A stretch of DNA of 64,000 nt from Mercurialis annua (lineage: Eukaryota > Streptophyta > Magnoliopsida > Malpighiales > Euphorbiaceae): the NCBI RefSeq assembly GCF_937616625.2, contig NC_065571.1:51135651-51199650 (forward strand), written 5' to 3'. Made by a program: the position numbers and the translations under genes. Below the pieces are notes generated by a model, which saw only the letters and a list, made by a program, of their open reading frames with translations, searched no databases and was not told where the DNA came from. The stretch's first letter is position 1. Every line of letters starts with the position of its first letter. This document shows, one piece after another, positions 34,563 through 45,026 of this stretch.

Positions 34563-36640
34563 TCAAGCCCAGATAGCAAGTGCAGACATCATACCAGCCC
34601 CTAAGAAGAGCAAGCAATAAGACACAAGTTGAAGCCTAAAATTGCAGCTCATTCTTTTACTTAGAAAATCGGCAGCAATTAAGTCCACCAACGCCATATA
34701 CACAAGAATTCCAGCAGACAACGAATCCAAAATCCCTTCAGCAATCAGTGCTCCGTGGCTATGCGGATTATAGAACGAAGCAATCGCTGTTCCGATCCCA
34801 ATTCCGACTGGCGTTGTAATGGCAAAAAAACAAGCCATTATTGTTGCCGATGAAACCTTGAACTGTGCTTGAGAGATGCACCCTCCTAATGCAAATCCTT
34901 CAAAGAATTGGTGAAATGATAGTGCCGCTATTAAGGGTCTTATGGTGCATGGACTTTGTGACACTCCAAGTGATAACCCAATTATCACTGAATGTGACAC
35001 TATCCCAAGCTCCAGTACCTACAAATTCCACAACAGCACAACATTACTTATCTTAATCTTACACTTCAACTAATTCCAAAAATTCTCAAACACAAATCCA
35101 CAAACTCATCTGTCTGCATTTGGACAAATTTTGCAAATACAATTACATAATGAGACAATCCAATGCAAATTAACCACTAAATAATGTCATTAGAATAGGT
35201 CCTACATAACAGTTAGAATTGGACAAACGGCAAACCTAAGCGTGTATTTATCATAAAAAAATTCTTATGTGAACTTAGTTCACTATGTAAAATTATAAAT
35301 CTTTCAGAGCATACACCGCATTTAATAGTCAAAATAGATCACATTTTCTAGGGTTAAAGCTTAAATGCATTTAAATATGAAATTTAACGCATTTTGCACT
35401 CCAAAGCGAATTCGATTAAATGCAAATTAAATTATAAACTTTAGCGCATTTTGCAGTACAACTCGAATTCCATTAAATGCAAATTTCTAGTTAATGATAA
35501 GGCTAGCCATACTCAAGTTCACTATGAAGTACACAAAGGAACAATGCAGTCAATGAATGAATGAGAGCGCTCTGAAACAATAACTAAGTTTTGGAAATAT
35601 TATATACTAACCTGTGAAACGACGACGTGTCGTACACCACTTTCATCGTCACCGTCTCCAAAACCGTGACTGTGCCCGTGCGCATGTCCATGACTATGTC
35701 CATGCCCATGCTCGGAAGCCTTAACGTGCCCGTCACAACCATTCTGACCGTCAGGGTGGCTATGTCTATGATGCGCTGCATGCGCATGCATTCCAACAAT
35801 ATGCATCCCACCATTATCTTCTTCTCCAAAAACCTTCACATTGGATCCAACCCTTTCATTTCCCTCCACAAATGATACAATTCCAGAATCCACACCCGCT
35901 TCTACATTAACAGATCCGACCCGTCCTTGCTCCACAGTAGCGGACCGGTTCAACCCTTGTTTTTTCTCATAATATTGAGTACCCAGAAAATCCACAAGTA
36001 GAGTTAACAAGGCCGCCACCATAGCAAAGAAACCCGAAAACGGAAACTTGCCCCATGGGTATTCGGGTAAGCAAGGATTCGTTAAAGCCTCCGATCCACC
36101 CGAAAGCATGTGAACAAAACCGGTCGCCAGAATAACTCCCGCTGCGAATGCCTTTGCCGCAACAAATAGGCTGCTATCCGTACGGAGGAAACGGCGGTGC
36201 TTTCCGATGAGAGGAATAGCGACGCCAGCAATTCCGGCAAGGAGAATTGACGCTATAGCGACGAATTTTAGGACAAACGCAGCTGAGTCATCCCGACAAG
36301 CATCGAGTTCGGTTGTATCGCAGCTTCTTGTCATGGATTCAATGAAAGATTCTGCTCCAATTGAATTAAAGACCAAAGAAAAACAAATTAGGCTGAAATT
36401 ATTTGAATACGATTATCAAATGGTATAAACGCTAGACCGTGGGCTCAATTCCTCCCACAAACGCTAACAAAAATGAACGAAAATTACCGGAAAAGTCGAG
36501 AGTCTTTGATCTAAAACGATCAAGAGAAAATAATTCCAATAGATCCTACAAAATTCAAAAAGAATCCATTAATCAAAGTCAAAAATTAGATTAAAAAGCG
36601 TAATTAGTGAGGTAATTAAACTAACCTCGAAGAATAGCAT
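34563..36640 (-). CDS. IRT3: ZIP-family metal (Zn/Fe) transporter, IRT3/ZIP4-like
   Basis: Moves zinc and probably iron into the cytosol across the plasma membrane, by family. I read four exons: 36640-36626 (only 5 codons), 36545-36488, 36351-35612 and 35018-34563, total 422 residues, all phases consistent. The first two small exons give [19 protein letters not shown], which parallels the N terminus of IRT3/ZIP4 proteins; this is why the start is placed at 36640 rather than at the internal ATG at 36334. Then [20 protein letters not shown] (first membrane helix), a third-helix region ending GTQYYEKKQ, a variable cytosolic loop with a His-rich metal-binding stretch (about 213-254), and helices with [16 protein letters not shown] (H280) and HQFFEG (H307, E311). 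It ends [21 protein letters not shown] remnant lies in intron 2. No lesion seen. Confidence 0.92.
36412..36476 (+). mobile_element. SINE remnant in ZIP intron 2
   Basis: TCAAATGGTATAAACGCTAG followed directly by ACCGTGGGCTCAATTCCTCC and CACAAACGCT. This is the same family as 9354, with about 20 bp between A and B box missing. It is opposite in orientation to the host gene. No target duplication was recognised. Confidence 0.7.
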
Positions 36641-36750
36641 AGGAATTGAATGAAAAGAGATGCAGGTTTTATAATAAGCATATAAAGAGAAAAGAAAAAA
36701 AGAACACGAAATGAGTTGGTTAGACAGAATTTAAGACAAATTAATGTAAT

Positions 36751-36760
36751 AATTTATACA
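36751..36760 (-). promoter_or_regulatory. Probable TATA box of the ZIP gene
   Basis: TGTATAAATT on the minus strand, about 110 bp upstream of the ATG at 36640. A second, weaker candidate (TTTATATG) lies near 36680. Confidence 0.4.
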
Positions 36761-37286
36761 GTTGTTGTTACGATGCACTCATCCACAGACAATCAAGATA
36801 AGAGATGGAGAAGGAGGAAGAAGAGGAAATCTTTGGGTGTTGAAAGAGATGAAGAGAGTGTCGACATAGTTTGACAAGTGGAAGGGTAATAGAGGAAGCT
36901 TAGTGACGACTGTATGTATTTTCTTAAATAAAATGAGCGCGATTATGTCGACATTTTTTGTATATCATTTTAAAACAAACAAAAATAGGATTTTTAGTTA
37001 TGTCTTGAAGTGTTGCGGTGCACATGTTGACATTTGACGGTTGTTGCAGTAATCTCATCTAACTGCTTGAGTTGCTTATTCTGTGCCGCACGCGCGATAT
37101 TACGATGACGTTTTGGGAATAAAGTTGGATGATTCCTTATGTGTGGGAAGCGGTTGCCGGGGATTGTCTCGTTTTACGATGGTGGAAACTCCAAGAATTC
37201 GAAGATCCCAGGCTTTAATTTCATTCTTTTATAATCCCATAGGATTTTATTTTTAGATTAAAATTATTTCAAATTCATTATTATAG

Positions 37287-37468
37287 TACATACAGTCGAT
37301 CTCTGATAATTTATATAAATGTGAATTAAAAATTTATTAATTATTAAAATTATTAATTTATTAAATATTTTATTACACGTAATATTCAAATTGGTTCTCT
37401 AAAATTTTATTAATTATTAGAATTATTAATTTATTGAATATTAATTATTAAAGGGTCCACTGTATATA
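37287..37468. mobile_element. Short MITE with TACAGTCGA-type ends
   Basis: The left end is TACAGTCGATCTCTGATAAT. The right end ATTAAAGGGTCCACTGTATA is an imperfect inverse. The interior consists of two similar ATTAATTATTARAATTATTA segments. About 180 bp. Confidence 0.55.
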
Positions 37469-37532
37469 AAAACACTAGTGAAGAATGGATAATTTATGTC
37501 AAAAAAAATATATATTTTTTATTATAAAATAT

Positions 37533-38165
37533 AGTTTTTTTTTGAATTCATCAAATTTTATTAAATTGAATAGAAAACAGTTATATTTATAAAATAAATT
37601 CGGAATAATTAAAAAATTAAATTTGATGACCTGACATGAAACAAATAACATATTGTTTGATTTGCATATCTCACTTATAAAAATAAAAATAAAAATAAAT
37701 TATTAATTATTTCACTAATTAAGTGCAGTTTTCAATCAATTTTCGATCAAACTTCATCCATCGTCTGATTCAATCACCACGTCATAACTCCTTTATAAAA
37801 AAGATAGTAAACCTTTCACAAAAAAAGGACAACAAACCTTTCACAAAAAACGGAAAAGATAAAACATTTAGAAAAAAAACAAATAATAAAAAATAAATAA
37901 ACCTAATATAATTCATAAACGATTTCATTTTACTATTGATGATCTTTAATTTATCTTTGTTTTGGTAATTGAATTACATTTCGTTGATAAATCTCAATCC
38001 ATCAAGAAAAATAAAAAAAGAATTGGCTATTTATTATATCTTAAAATTAAAATAATATATAAAAAGGGATGGCTACCGTTAACAGCATAATCAAACTATT
38101 GACGTCTGTCGGAGAAGAAATAAGGAAAAAACTTTAGACGGCTAGAGTCTTTTTGTATAGAAAAG
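37533..38165 (-). mobile_element. Dispersed repeat, LINE-like, copy 2
   Basis: Homologous to 23461-24025 over most of its length: TTTTTTGAATTCATC, GATGACCTGACAT, CAAACCTTTCACA, AAAGAATTGGCTATTTATTA, GGCTACCGT. About 95 bp around 37680-37770 is absent from copy 1. CAAACCTTTCACAAAAAA is locally duplicated. Confidence 0.5.
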
Positions 38166-39472
38166 AAATGATCTTTTTTTTGTTTATAACTCAATTCTAT
38201 ATATTCACCTTATAAATATAGTTATTAATTAGAAAACTATCTAATTATAGTTAGAATTGTAACTAAAATAAATTATTCATAATTATTAAAATAAAATTGT
38301 CTAAAATACTAATTAAAATAGACTATTTTAATATTTAATAGGTATAATTTTATTTTAATTATTTTTCAATTGTTTAAAATTTAAATTTAAATAAATTACT
38401 TCTAATAAATTAATAATTCGGTTATTATTTGATATTTTCTGTTTATATTCTCTATATAGCCTGCTCCTATTAACTACTAATAATTATTTGATATTTAAAT
38501 ATAATGTATCGTTATAAAAATAATTATTAATTAAATATAAATATAACATTCTAACGAGTTACACTACGATTCACGTGTAAAACCCATAAAGTGACATTAA
38601 TACACATATATGTGTTAATTAATAGTACCAAAGAGCTTATAAGCGCTGACGGCAAACTGTTAGGTTGTACAAATACCCTCACAACCACTACTCCTTTCCA
38701 ATTATCAAAAAACGATACTAATATTAAATAACTTTCTTTTTTTCTTACAAGATTAAATAAAGTGTCTTATTCTTTATCAATAAAAATCGACAAAATGAAA
38801 AACAATTGCACATAATAAATTTAAAATTTAATCTATTTTAAAGTCTTTGTATCTAATACTTTTAATTTGATTTTATTTTTTTACTTTGGTTTTTATATTT
38901 TCGGGAACAATTTTATAAAAATCTTTCTATTATTAATTTAGTCTTCATACTTTCGAAAATAATTTTACTTGATCTCTGATGGTGCATAATACTTCTGCAT
39001 TTTTATTATCAAAAGGATTCGTCAAATTGTTTTTAGAAATACAAGGACAAAATAAAGATAAAAAGACTCCTAAAGACAAAATAAAGAAAAAATAAAAATA
39101 AAAATTCAAAGATATGTTTTGTTTAAATTTAACAAAGTATTTATAAGTTAATTAAAGTTAGCCGAGATATGTATTTGGAACGGAAAATCAAAGTAAAAAT
39201 GGTGCTCACTTATGAGTAACGAGGGGTGTTTGATTTTAGAGGTATTTAATTTCAAAGTACCATAATTCTGTAATTTCGGTTATCAAATTTTAATATTAAA
39301 TTGATGGGAAAATGTTTGCAGGGTATATATATATATAACAATCGTTTTACTTATTTTTGTCACGTGGTGATTAAAATTTCGCTTGTTTTAATCCAAAAAA
39401 TTTAATGTACGTATAGTTTATTTTACTGGTAATATTTAGAATAATTATATACATGTGATATGCTTCTAAATG
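38166..39472. other. Intergenic, no gene seen
   Basis: AT-rich. 38850-39120 contains a weak inverted arrangement (TTTTCGGGAACAATTTTATA against AAATTGTTTTTAGAAATAC) that could be an old MITE. Apart from the SINE fragment, nothing else can be supported. Confidence 0.35.
38622..38715 (+). mobile_element. SINE, same family as 9354, degraded
   Basis: AGAGCTTATAAGCGCTGACG followed by GCAAACTGTTAGGTTGTACA, ACCCTCACAACCACTACTCC and TTTCCAATTATCAAAAAA. The order follows the intact SINE; both promoter boxes are mutated. Confidence 0.6.
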
Positions 39473-39902
39473 CTCCCTCCATTTCGTTCAAGAAGGAAAA
39501 TTATAGAACACAATTGTTTCATCATGATATCCGTAAAACAAACCAATAACGCGTTAGTCATGTGAAATATTTAATAATAAAAAAATAAATAATAGTAAAG
39601 GATTCACTATCGAAAATGCTCACTGACATGTTGTAAATAAAATATGGCGCAACATTCTGTAACTCTTGTTTAAAAAATGACATATTTTATTTTTATATAT
39701 CCATATAAAAAGTTTACAATCATAATTTTTGTAATATTTTAGAAGTTCCTCTTTTATCCCTTTTTTCTTTCTAAAATTAATAATTATTACTCTATAAATA
39801 GATTATAAAACCGCTAGAGGTAAAATAAGAAAATCAATAGTAATTATTGTTTTTTTAATTTTTGTATGAAAAGACATTAGTCCTTTTCAAACGGGACGGA
39901 GG
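39473..39902. mobile_element. Stowaway-like MITE carrying a nested MITE
   Basis: The left end CTCCCTCCATTTCGTTCAAG is matched by the inverse of CTTTTCAAACGGGACGGAGG at the right. About 160 bp at 39502-39661 inside it is a separate MITE. Confidence 0.65.
39502..39661 (+). mobile_element. MITE of the TGACGTGGCGCAA family, copy 2 (nested)
   Basis: Order matches the copy at 59874: CAAACCAATAACGCGTTAG, TCATGTGAAATATTTAATAA, AAAAAATAAATAATAGTAAA, ATTCACTATCGAAAATGCTC and ATGGCGCAACATT. Both ends are decayed. Confidence 0.65.
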
Positions 39903-40666
39903 CAGTGGCGGAGGTAGGGTATGGCCAGCACGGGCCTGGGCCCTACCTGATCACTTTCATTTTTTTTAAAGTGGGTCTTTTACTATTCATTTGTCCAGAG
40001 TTAATGTTTTTATTATTATAGATTAGGGTTTAATCAATTATTAGAAGAAAACTAAAATTAAAGTGGAAAATAGTTAGAGAGGGAATTGGTTAAAAAGAAT
40101 AACACGTCGATAAAAAAACTAAAAAAGCGCCACTGCACTGTGCCAGGTTTACTTTAATCTTAGTTTTACATTTCAATTTCTTATTTAATTATCTTTCGCC
40201 TTTTATGAAAAATGTTTATCTATTTATTTAGTAAAATCTGTGATTATATTTAATTATTGCAGTTTTACTTTTTAGTAAAATTTGTTTTGTGATTTCTATT
40301 TGCTCATATTAATATATAATTCAGTTTTTTACGGGTTTAAATATTTAATAAGACAAAAAAAACCATTTGTTTCTTTTAATTTATCTACTTATTCGTATGT
40401 TTTACAGAAAAAAAATCTTTAAAATATTGATGATGAAGATATTTTTAAACTGTTTCAAAAAATGAAGACTCACATGACATAATTGTCTCCCATTAAAAAG
40501 AGATAATTTTTTAATTTTGTACTGTCTATTTTTTCACTTCTGGTTGTACTTTTTATTTAACAATTTTATAATTTATGTTTTTCGGTGTAAATTTTGTGTG
40601 GTTTGATATATTAAGTTTTTAACTAAATTGTGCCCTACCTGAATTTATCGTCTGGTTTCGTCACTG
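39903..40666. mobile_element. hAT-like non-autonomous element (764 bp)
   Basis: The ends are CAGTGGCGGAGGTAGGG and, inverted at the right, CAGTGACGAAACCAG followed by CAGGTAGGGCACAA. The flanks GACGGAGG (39895-39902) and GATAGAGG (40667-40674) form an 8-bp duplication with two mismatches, the length expected for hAT. It inserted exactly at the right end of the Stowaway-like MITE. No transposase inside. Confidence 0.75.
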
Positions 40667-40803
40667 GATAGAGGGAATAAAAATTACCAAAAACCGGTTA
40701 CTACTATCAAAATTTTGGGTTAATGACCATTAAATTTGATTTTTGTTAATTATTTCCGAAATTATCACCCAAAAACTCATAAATCCCATTTTATACCTTC
40801 CAC

Positions 40804-41028
40804 ACCGCGGAACTGTTCCGCAGTTTGTGTAAACCGCGGAACAGTTCCGCGGTCTGTCCTACGTGGCTCCTCGCTGGAGGAGCCACATAGGCAAAAGCAA
40901 ACCGCGTAACACTTACGCGGTTTGCATTGCCAACGTGGCAAACCGCGTAAGTGTTACGCGGTTTGCTTTTGTGCAGCCAGGGAATTAATTCCCTGGCTGC
41001 ACTGATTGGGAGAAAATTCTCCCAATCA
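40804..41028. repeat. Left MULE terminus: seven consecutive palindromes
   Basis: Successive self-complementary blocks, each a potential hairpin: 40804-40822 (CCGCGGAACTGTTCCGCAG), 40833-40852 (ACCGCGGAACAGTTCCGCGG), 40864-40885 (GGCTCC/GGAGCC), 40899-40923 (AACCGCGTAA/TTACGCGGTT), 40938-40966 (GCAAACCGCGTAA arms), 40971-41002 (GTGCAGCCAGGGAATT arms) and 41003-41028 (TGATTGGGAGAA arms). They are separated by only 0-14 bp. Confidence 0.9.
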
Positions 41029-41315
41029 TTTTAAAAAAAAATTAATATATTTTATTTATATGAAAATAAAACAATCTTTGGTTAAAAAAATTATACGTTT
41101 TAATTGTTGACTTTTTTAAATTTAAAACGTTTGAATTAGTTAACTTTTTTAACATTCTACAAAAATAAATTTATAAAATACTACAAAATAATTATATTAA
41201 CAAATATTCAAATATAATTTGTACTTCATAACAATAACATATTTAATAAACTAAAAATTACAAATTAAAAAAGATTACTACATCAGATAATAATGTACAA
41301 AGTACAAAAAAGAAA

Positions 41316-42632
41316 TCACCTAGGAGTCCTATCGTCATATCTGCTAGTGACCGGGAGGTTCGAGCGCAAGTTGTTTCTGTTACGATTCGCCCGACGGCCT
41401 GTACTGATGGTGAGGTAACGTCGACCTGGGCGACCATCTCCCTCTCCTGCATCGGCGTCCTCGTCGTCGGCTCCGTCGTCACCCTGCTGGTCCTGGGGAA
41501 TGGCCGTACTCGTCGTTGCTGGTGGCGGGGTAACAAATTGCAGAAGCAATCAACAATCAACAAAGTCATTTCGTATTTTCCATATGTGTGGGTGTCGTCG
41601 ATGTACACCACAGGCTTGCAATACTGAAAACCCTTCACCACTGGCTCGTAAGTCCAAAACATATGCTTGAAAGTTCTGAATTGTGGATTGTTTTCAATTG
41701 GTGTACCTGTGCATACACCGTTATTAGTAATTATTAAATCGAACATATTTTTAATATTCGAAATTTTTAAAAAAATTACCGGTAGCATGCCAGACTGTCC
41801 TGGGATTAGCAACGGTGACATTCGTCATAAAATGACAAATCTCCTTGAAAGAGTCGTCCCATTGTCCGAACCTGTTTGCAATGGCCTTTTCCTTGGCATA
41901 CCAAGTTTTTTTGTATCCGGGCCTAACTCGCAGTTTCTGAAAAATGCCCTCTTGAAGTGTTTTAATCCTAATGTCACGTTGCAGATGCAATTGCGTGTCG
42001 ATGTGTTCAGCTATCTGTCGCGCTCTTAAATTGCGATGGTCTTGGTTCATTGATTGGCCGCTGCATTGGTGGGGGCCGTTATATCTTGTTATCATCCAGT
42101 CCGACTCGCATTTTAAAAGCGACGCACGCAACCTCCAATTGCAAGTGTCATTGTTCACACACACAAGAACTATTGTTTTACCAGTTGTTACACTGCTCTT
42201 GTATTCTTTATTAGCTGCAATGTGATAACTCGCCGCGCATGTCTGGACAGCATACCTCGAACTAAAAACCATCCCCAATTCAAACTCTTTGCCAGCTTCC
42301 CATATTGCATTTTCTTTAGGCCACAGATTCATATTGACACACATGTCGTCAACATTCTGATGCGTGTACTCATGAGGAAGGCGCGACTAAAAATGATCTG
42401 TATTTTGTTCAGACTGACCACCGACATTCTCACCATGGGTGCCATCTCCATTCTCACCACCGATGTCATCATCATCATCATCCTCGTTGTCATCAGCAAC
42501 GGCCCCGTAGAAGTGTTCTTCTTCCTCATCTTCATCACTAAAATCATCACCATCATCTACATCCGCACAGTCGTCTACATCCGCACAGTCGTCGACATCC
42601 GCACGTACTTTTTTTATATTTACTTTTTTCAC
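41316..42632 (-). pseudogene. MuDR-type transposase, deleted and interrupted
   Basis: The frame starts at 42632 with an acidic Asp/Glu-rich segment, as upstream of many MULE transposases. It meets a TAG at 42387-42389, then resumes in the same frame with a MuDR N-terminal domain (GKEFELGMVFSSRYAVQTCA, CNWRLRASLLKCES, ITRYNGPHQCSG). A GT-AG intron (41779-41707) joins WHAT to GTPIENNPQF. The start of the DDE core follows (YIDDTHTYGKYEM, first Asp). Just after this (about 41550) the sequence jumps, out of frame, to a charged C-terminal tail (DDGADDEDADAGEGDG). The rest of the catalytic core, including the other two acidic residues and the zinc knuckle, is missing. Non-functional. Confidence 0.85.
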
Positions 42633-43096
42633 AAAGTTACAGTTATAAAAAAATTTATATTTTCTCTAAATACTGTAAAAAAATAAATACCTATTTTTAT
42701 ATTTAATTTTTTAGTATTCCGAATCTATTTATATAATCTAAAACATAAATTTTAATTCCAACCTAATTTAAAAATATTTTAAAAATTTTATATATTCGAT
42801 TTTCTAATTTTAATTTACTCTATTTTACATTTATATAAATTTTATACACATTATTCTAATTTCATTTACACATTAATCTAATTTATTATATAATACATAT
42901 TTTTAAAAAATTTAACTAAATCTAACTATATCTATGGATTAACTCTATATTTATTTAACTAACTACATTTCAAACATTATTTTAATCTAACTACACATCA
43001 AACATCATTTAAATCTAACTACATTCAATAATTAAAAATAACATATCTATAAATTTTAAAGACTCACCCGATAATTCCGCTAAAAAATAATATTCT

Positions 43097-43216
43097 GCGC
43101 CAAAAAATAATATTCCGCCACGAAAACCAACTCCGCAAAATCTTCTACACAATAATGCGCCAAAAAATAATATTTCGCCACGAAAACCGACTCCGCAAAA
43201 TTTTCTCCACAATAAT
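43097..43216. repeat. Two tandem 60-bp units inside the MULE
   Basis: GCGCCAAAAAATAATATT, then CGCCACGAAAACC, ACTCCGCAAAAT and CTACACAATAAT occurs twice with few differences. It lies upstream of the transposase remnant and may be part of its leader or promoter. The antisense frame at 43015-43212 is a product of this repeat. Confidence 0.85.
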
Positions 43217-43229
43217 ACCCTGATTTAAA

Positions 43230-43282
43230 ATTTTTTTCTCTCTACTATCTCTCTCTACATATCTCTCTCTCTCTCTCTATAA
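43230..43282. repeat. CT microsatellite
   Basis: TCTCTCTACTATCTCTCTCT followed by a further uninterrupted CT run. On the minus strand it is a GA run just inside the right MULE terminus. Confidence 0.85.
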
Positions 43283-43339
43283 CATTTTTCTTACAAATTG
43301 TGATATAAGGGGGAACGGGTTGGTTCCCCCTTTTATAGT

Positions 43340-43595
43340 GGTGTAGACCGCGGAAAATTTCCGCGGTCTACAACCACTCGGTCAGAGGGAATTTATTCCC
43401 TCTGACAGGGAATAAATTCCCTCTGTAAACCGCGGAAGAGTTCCGCGGTTTACAGTGACGTGTCACTGTAAACCGCGTAACTCTTCCGCGGTTTACAGTG
43501 ACGTGGCTCCACCTGCATCCAGGTGGAGCCACATGTGCAGACCGCGGAACACTTCCGCGGTTTACCCCAAACCGCTTAAGTGTTCCGCGGTCTGT
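43340..43595. repeat. Right MULE terminus: about nine consecutive palindromes
   Basis: Blocks include GTAGACCGCGGAAAA/TTTTCCGCGGTCTAC near 43343-43371, CAGAGGGAATTTATTCCCTC near 43383, GTAAACCGCGGAAGA type near 43425, AGTGACGTGTCACT near 43455, GTAAACCGCGTAACT type near 43470, TGGCTCCACCTG/CAGGTGGAGCCA near 43504-43531 and CCGCGGAACACTTCCGCGG near 43543. The motifs are shared with the left end but the order and spacing differ. Confidence 0.88.
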
Positions 43596-43687
43596 ATGAT
43601 ATAAATGGGGAAAATTTTTTAATCTGGGGTTAATTTAAGAATTTTGTTTAATTTTACAAATAAAAACGTCATTAACCCCAAAATTTT

Positions 43688-44170
43688 ATAAAAACAAAAT
43701 TAATATTTAATCATTAAATAAGATTAAATAAAACTTAACCACTAAACTAAAATAAAATAAAATATAAATATTTTAAAAATCAGTTACCCGCCTGATGAGT
43801 GATCATCTATGGGGGGCATGAATAATGCTTTCATTATGTGGTCATAACAATTGGAAACTGCCTTCTATCAACATCATGCCAACTTTTGGTTTCTTTACTT
43901 AAATTTGCTTTCGTATACGTAAGTATCATTTTGCATTAGGTCATATGTCAAGGCCAATAACATGTACATAAACTTGAGCGATTCAAATATCAACTAAGAG
44001 CGTCTTTAATAATGTTATATATCTTAAAAAAAATTATTTTTTTTATAAAATAAAAAATATCTTATAGAGAGAGTAATATTTCCAATTTTAGTACAACTCT
44101 TTAATAGTAATGATAATAATATAGATGGAACAGCCATAAAAACTCAAAAACAGGGCCCAATTTTCTATTG
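43688..44170. other. Intergenic between MULE and gypsy element
   Basis: AT-rich, no gene. 43990-44115 has weak MITE-like ends (AGAGCGTCTTTAATAATG and AACTCTTTAATAGTAATG), not in clear inverted order. Confidence 0.35.
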
Positions 44171-44175
44171 CCTAC

Positions 44176-44937
44176 TGATAACGTAGCACATCTAGTAGGG
44201 GCGAAGCAACCTCGCCAGGAACGAACATCGCTAAGTCAAACATTTCACCGACCTGGTAACAATGTCCGACCTTCTTGAAACCATAGAACGCATGACTTGG
44301 GGAGTCACCGGATCGATGGGAATTCAAACATCATCCGAGACAATCATGCCTGATAAGGTCGGACCAAGAATCTTACCCGAGCTTTGAAGTATGTCCAAGT
44401 CAGACCTAAGCCAAGCTCCGAGCTCCTGAGCCCGAAAGCCCGAAGGCCATCTGGCCCGAGCTCTGAGCTGCTCTCAAGTACAGGAACCATGATAACTTGA
44501 CTCCCAAGTTATCCGGGCTCCGAGGTCCTGCCCAAGAGCGCTCACTCGTGTACCAGATCCTGGGACCACAGAAGATCTTCTGACAGGTACGTGAGGAATG
44601 TTCCCTCTGACACACCTAACAACCCGTGCCACCCGCAGGGATATTCTACCACGTCAGCATAACTGATTCCTGGGACCACTGGGCTCACAGCCTGCCAGCA
44701 AGGCAGGTTTGTCCTTAAACCCTAACTATAAATAGAGGGTTTAAGGACAAACCCTAGGTAATTTTCTTTTTCTCTACTGAAAACACACTCTTTTCTCTTC
44801 TTCTTCTTCCTCTACTTCAAAACCTTACTTGAGCGTCGGAGTGAACGTCCGGTGACCCCCACCGGAGTTCCTTCTGACCTCTGTTTGCTTGTGGTGTGCA
44901 GGTCGGTAAAGCTCGGATTTAGTTTGGTGATTCATCA
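44176..44937 (+). repeat. 5' LTR, 762 bp
   Basis: Starts TGATAACGTAGCAC and ends GGTGATTCATCA. Contains the TATA hairpin at 44706-44753. The five differences from the 3' LTR are: GTCAAACAT/GTCAAGCAT, GGGGAGTC/GGGGGGTC, GAGCTTTG/GAGCTCTG, CACCCGCAG/CACCCACAG, TTGTGGTG/TTGTAGTG. Confidence 0.97.
44706..44753 (+). promoter_or_regulatory. LTR promoter: TATA box in the loop of a perfect 18-bp hairpin
   Basis: The arms are GGTTTGTCCTTAAACCCT (44706-44723) and its exact complement (44736-44753). The 12-bp loop AACTATAAATAG holds TATAAATA at 44727-44734. Transcription should start about 30 bp downstream, so the hairpin surrounds the core promoter. Confidence 0.85.
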
Positions 44938-44939
44938 CT

Positions 44940-44954
44940 TGGCGCCGTCTGTGG
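44940..44954 (+). other. Primer-binding site
   Basis: TGGCGCCGTCTGTGG starts two bases after the 5' LTR. TGGCGCCG is the usual start of the tRNA primer-binding site in Tat-type elements. The exact tRNA was not determined. Confidence 0.8.
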
Positions 44955-45026
44955 AAAAAACGTTTTGTATTCCCCTGTTCTACTCTGGTTCTCTTGACGT
45001 TGCTGATCAGATCTTGACAAGAAACA

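Larger units (their letters stand above)
40717..43678. mobile_element. MULE (2,962 bp) with hairpin-array termini
   Basis: The ends are GGGTTAATGACC and its inverse GTCATTAACCC. The flanks are a perfect 9-bp duplication, CAAAATTTT, at 40708-40716 and 43679-43687, the hallmark of MULEs. Each terminus (about 300-370 bp) is a chain of GC-rich palindromes (see the two repeat entries). Between them lies a minus-strand MuDR-type transposase remnant. The copy is defective (internal deletion, stop codon), so it would need another MULE to move. The matching target duplication suggests it inserted as this unit and has not been much rearranged since. Confidence 0.9.

Noticed and set aside
35600..36376. 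ZIP frame starting MVFNSIG at 36376
   Set aside because: The first codon is TTG, not ATG, and the sequence before 36351 is intron. The four-exon model recovers a family-like N terminus.
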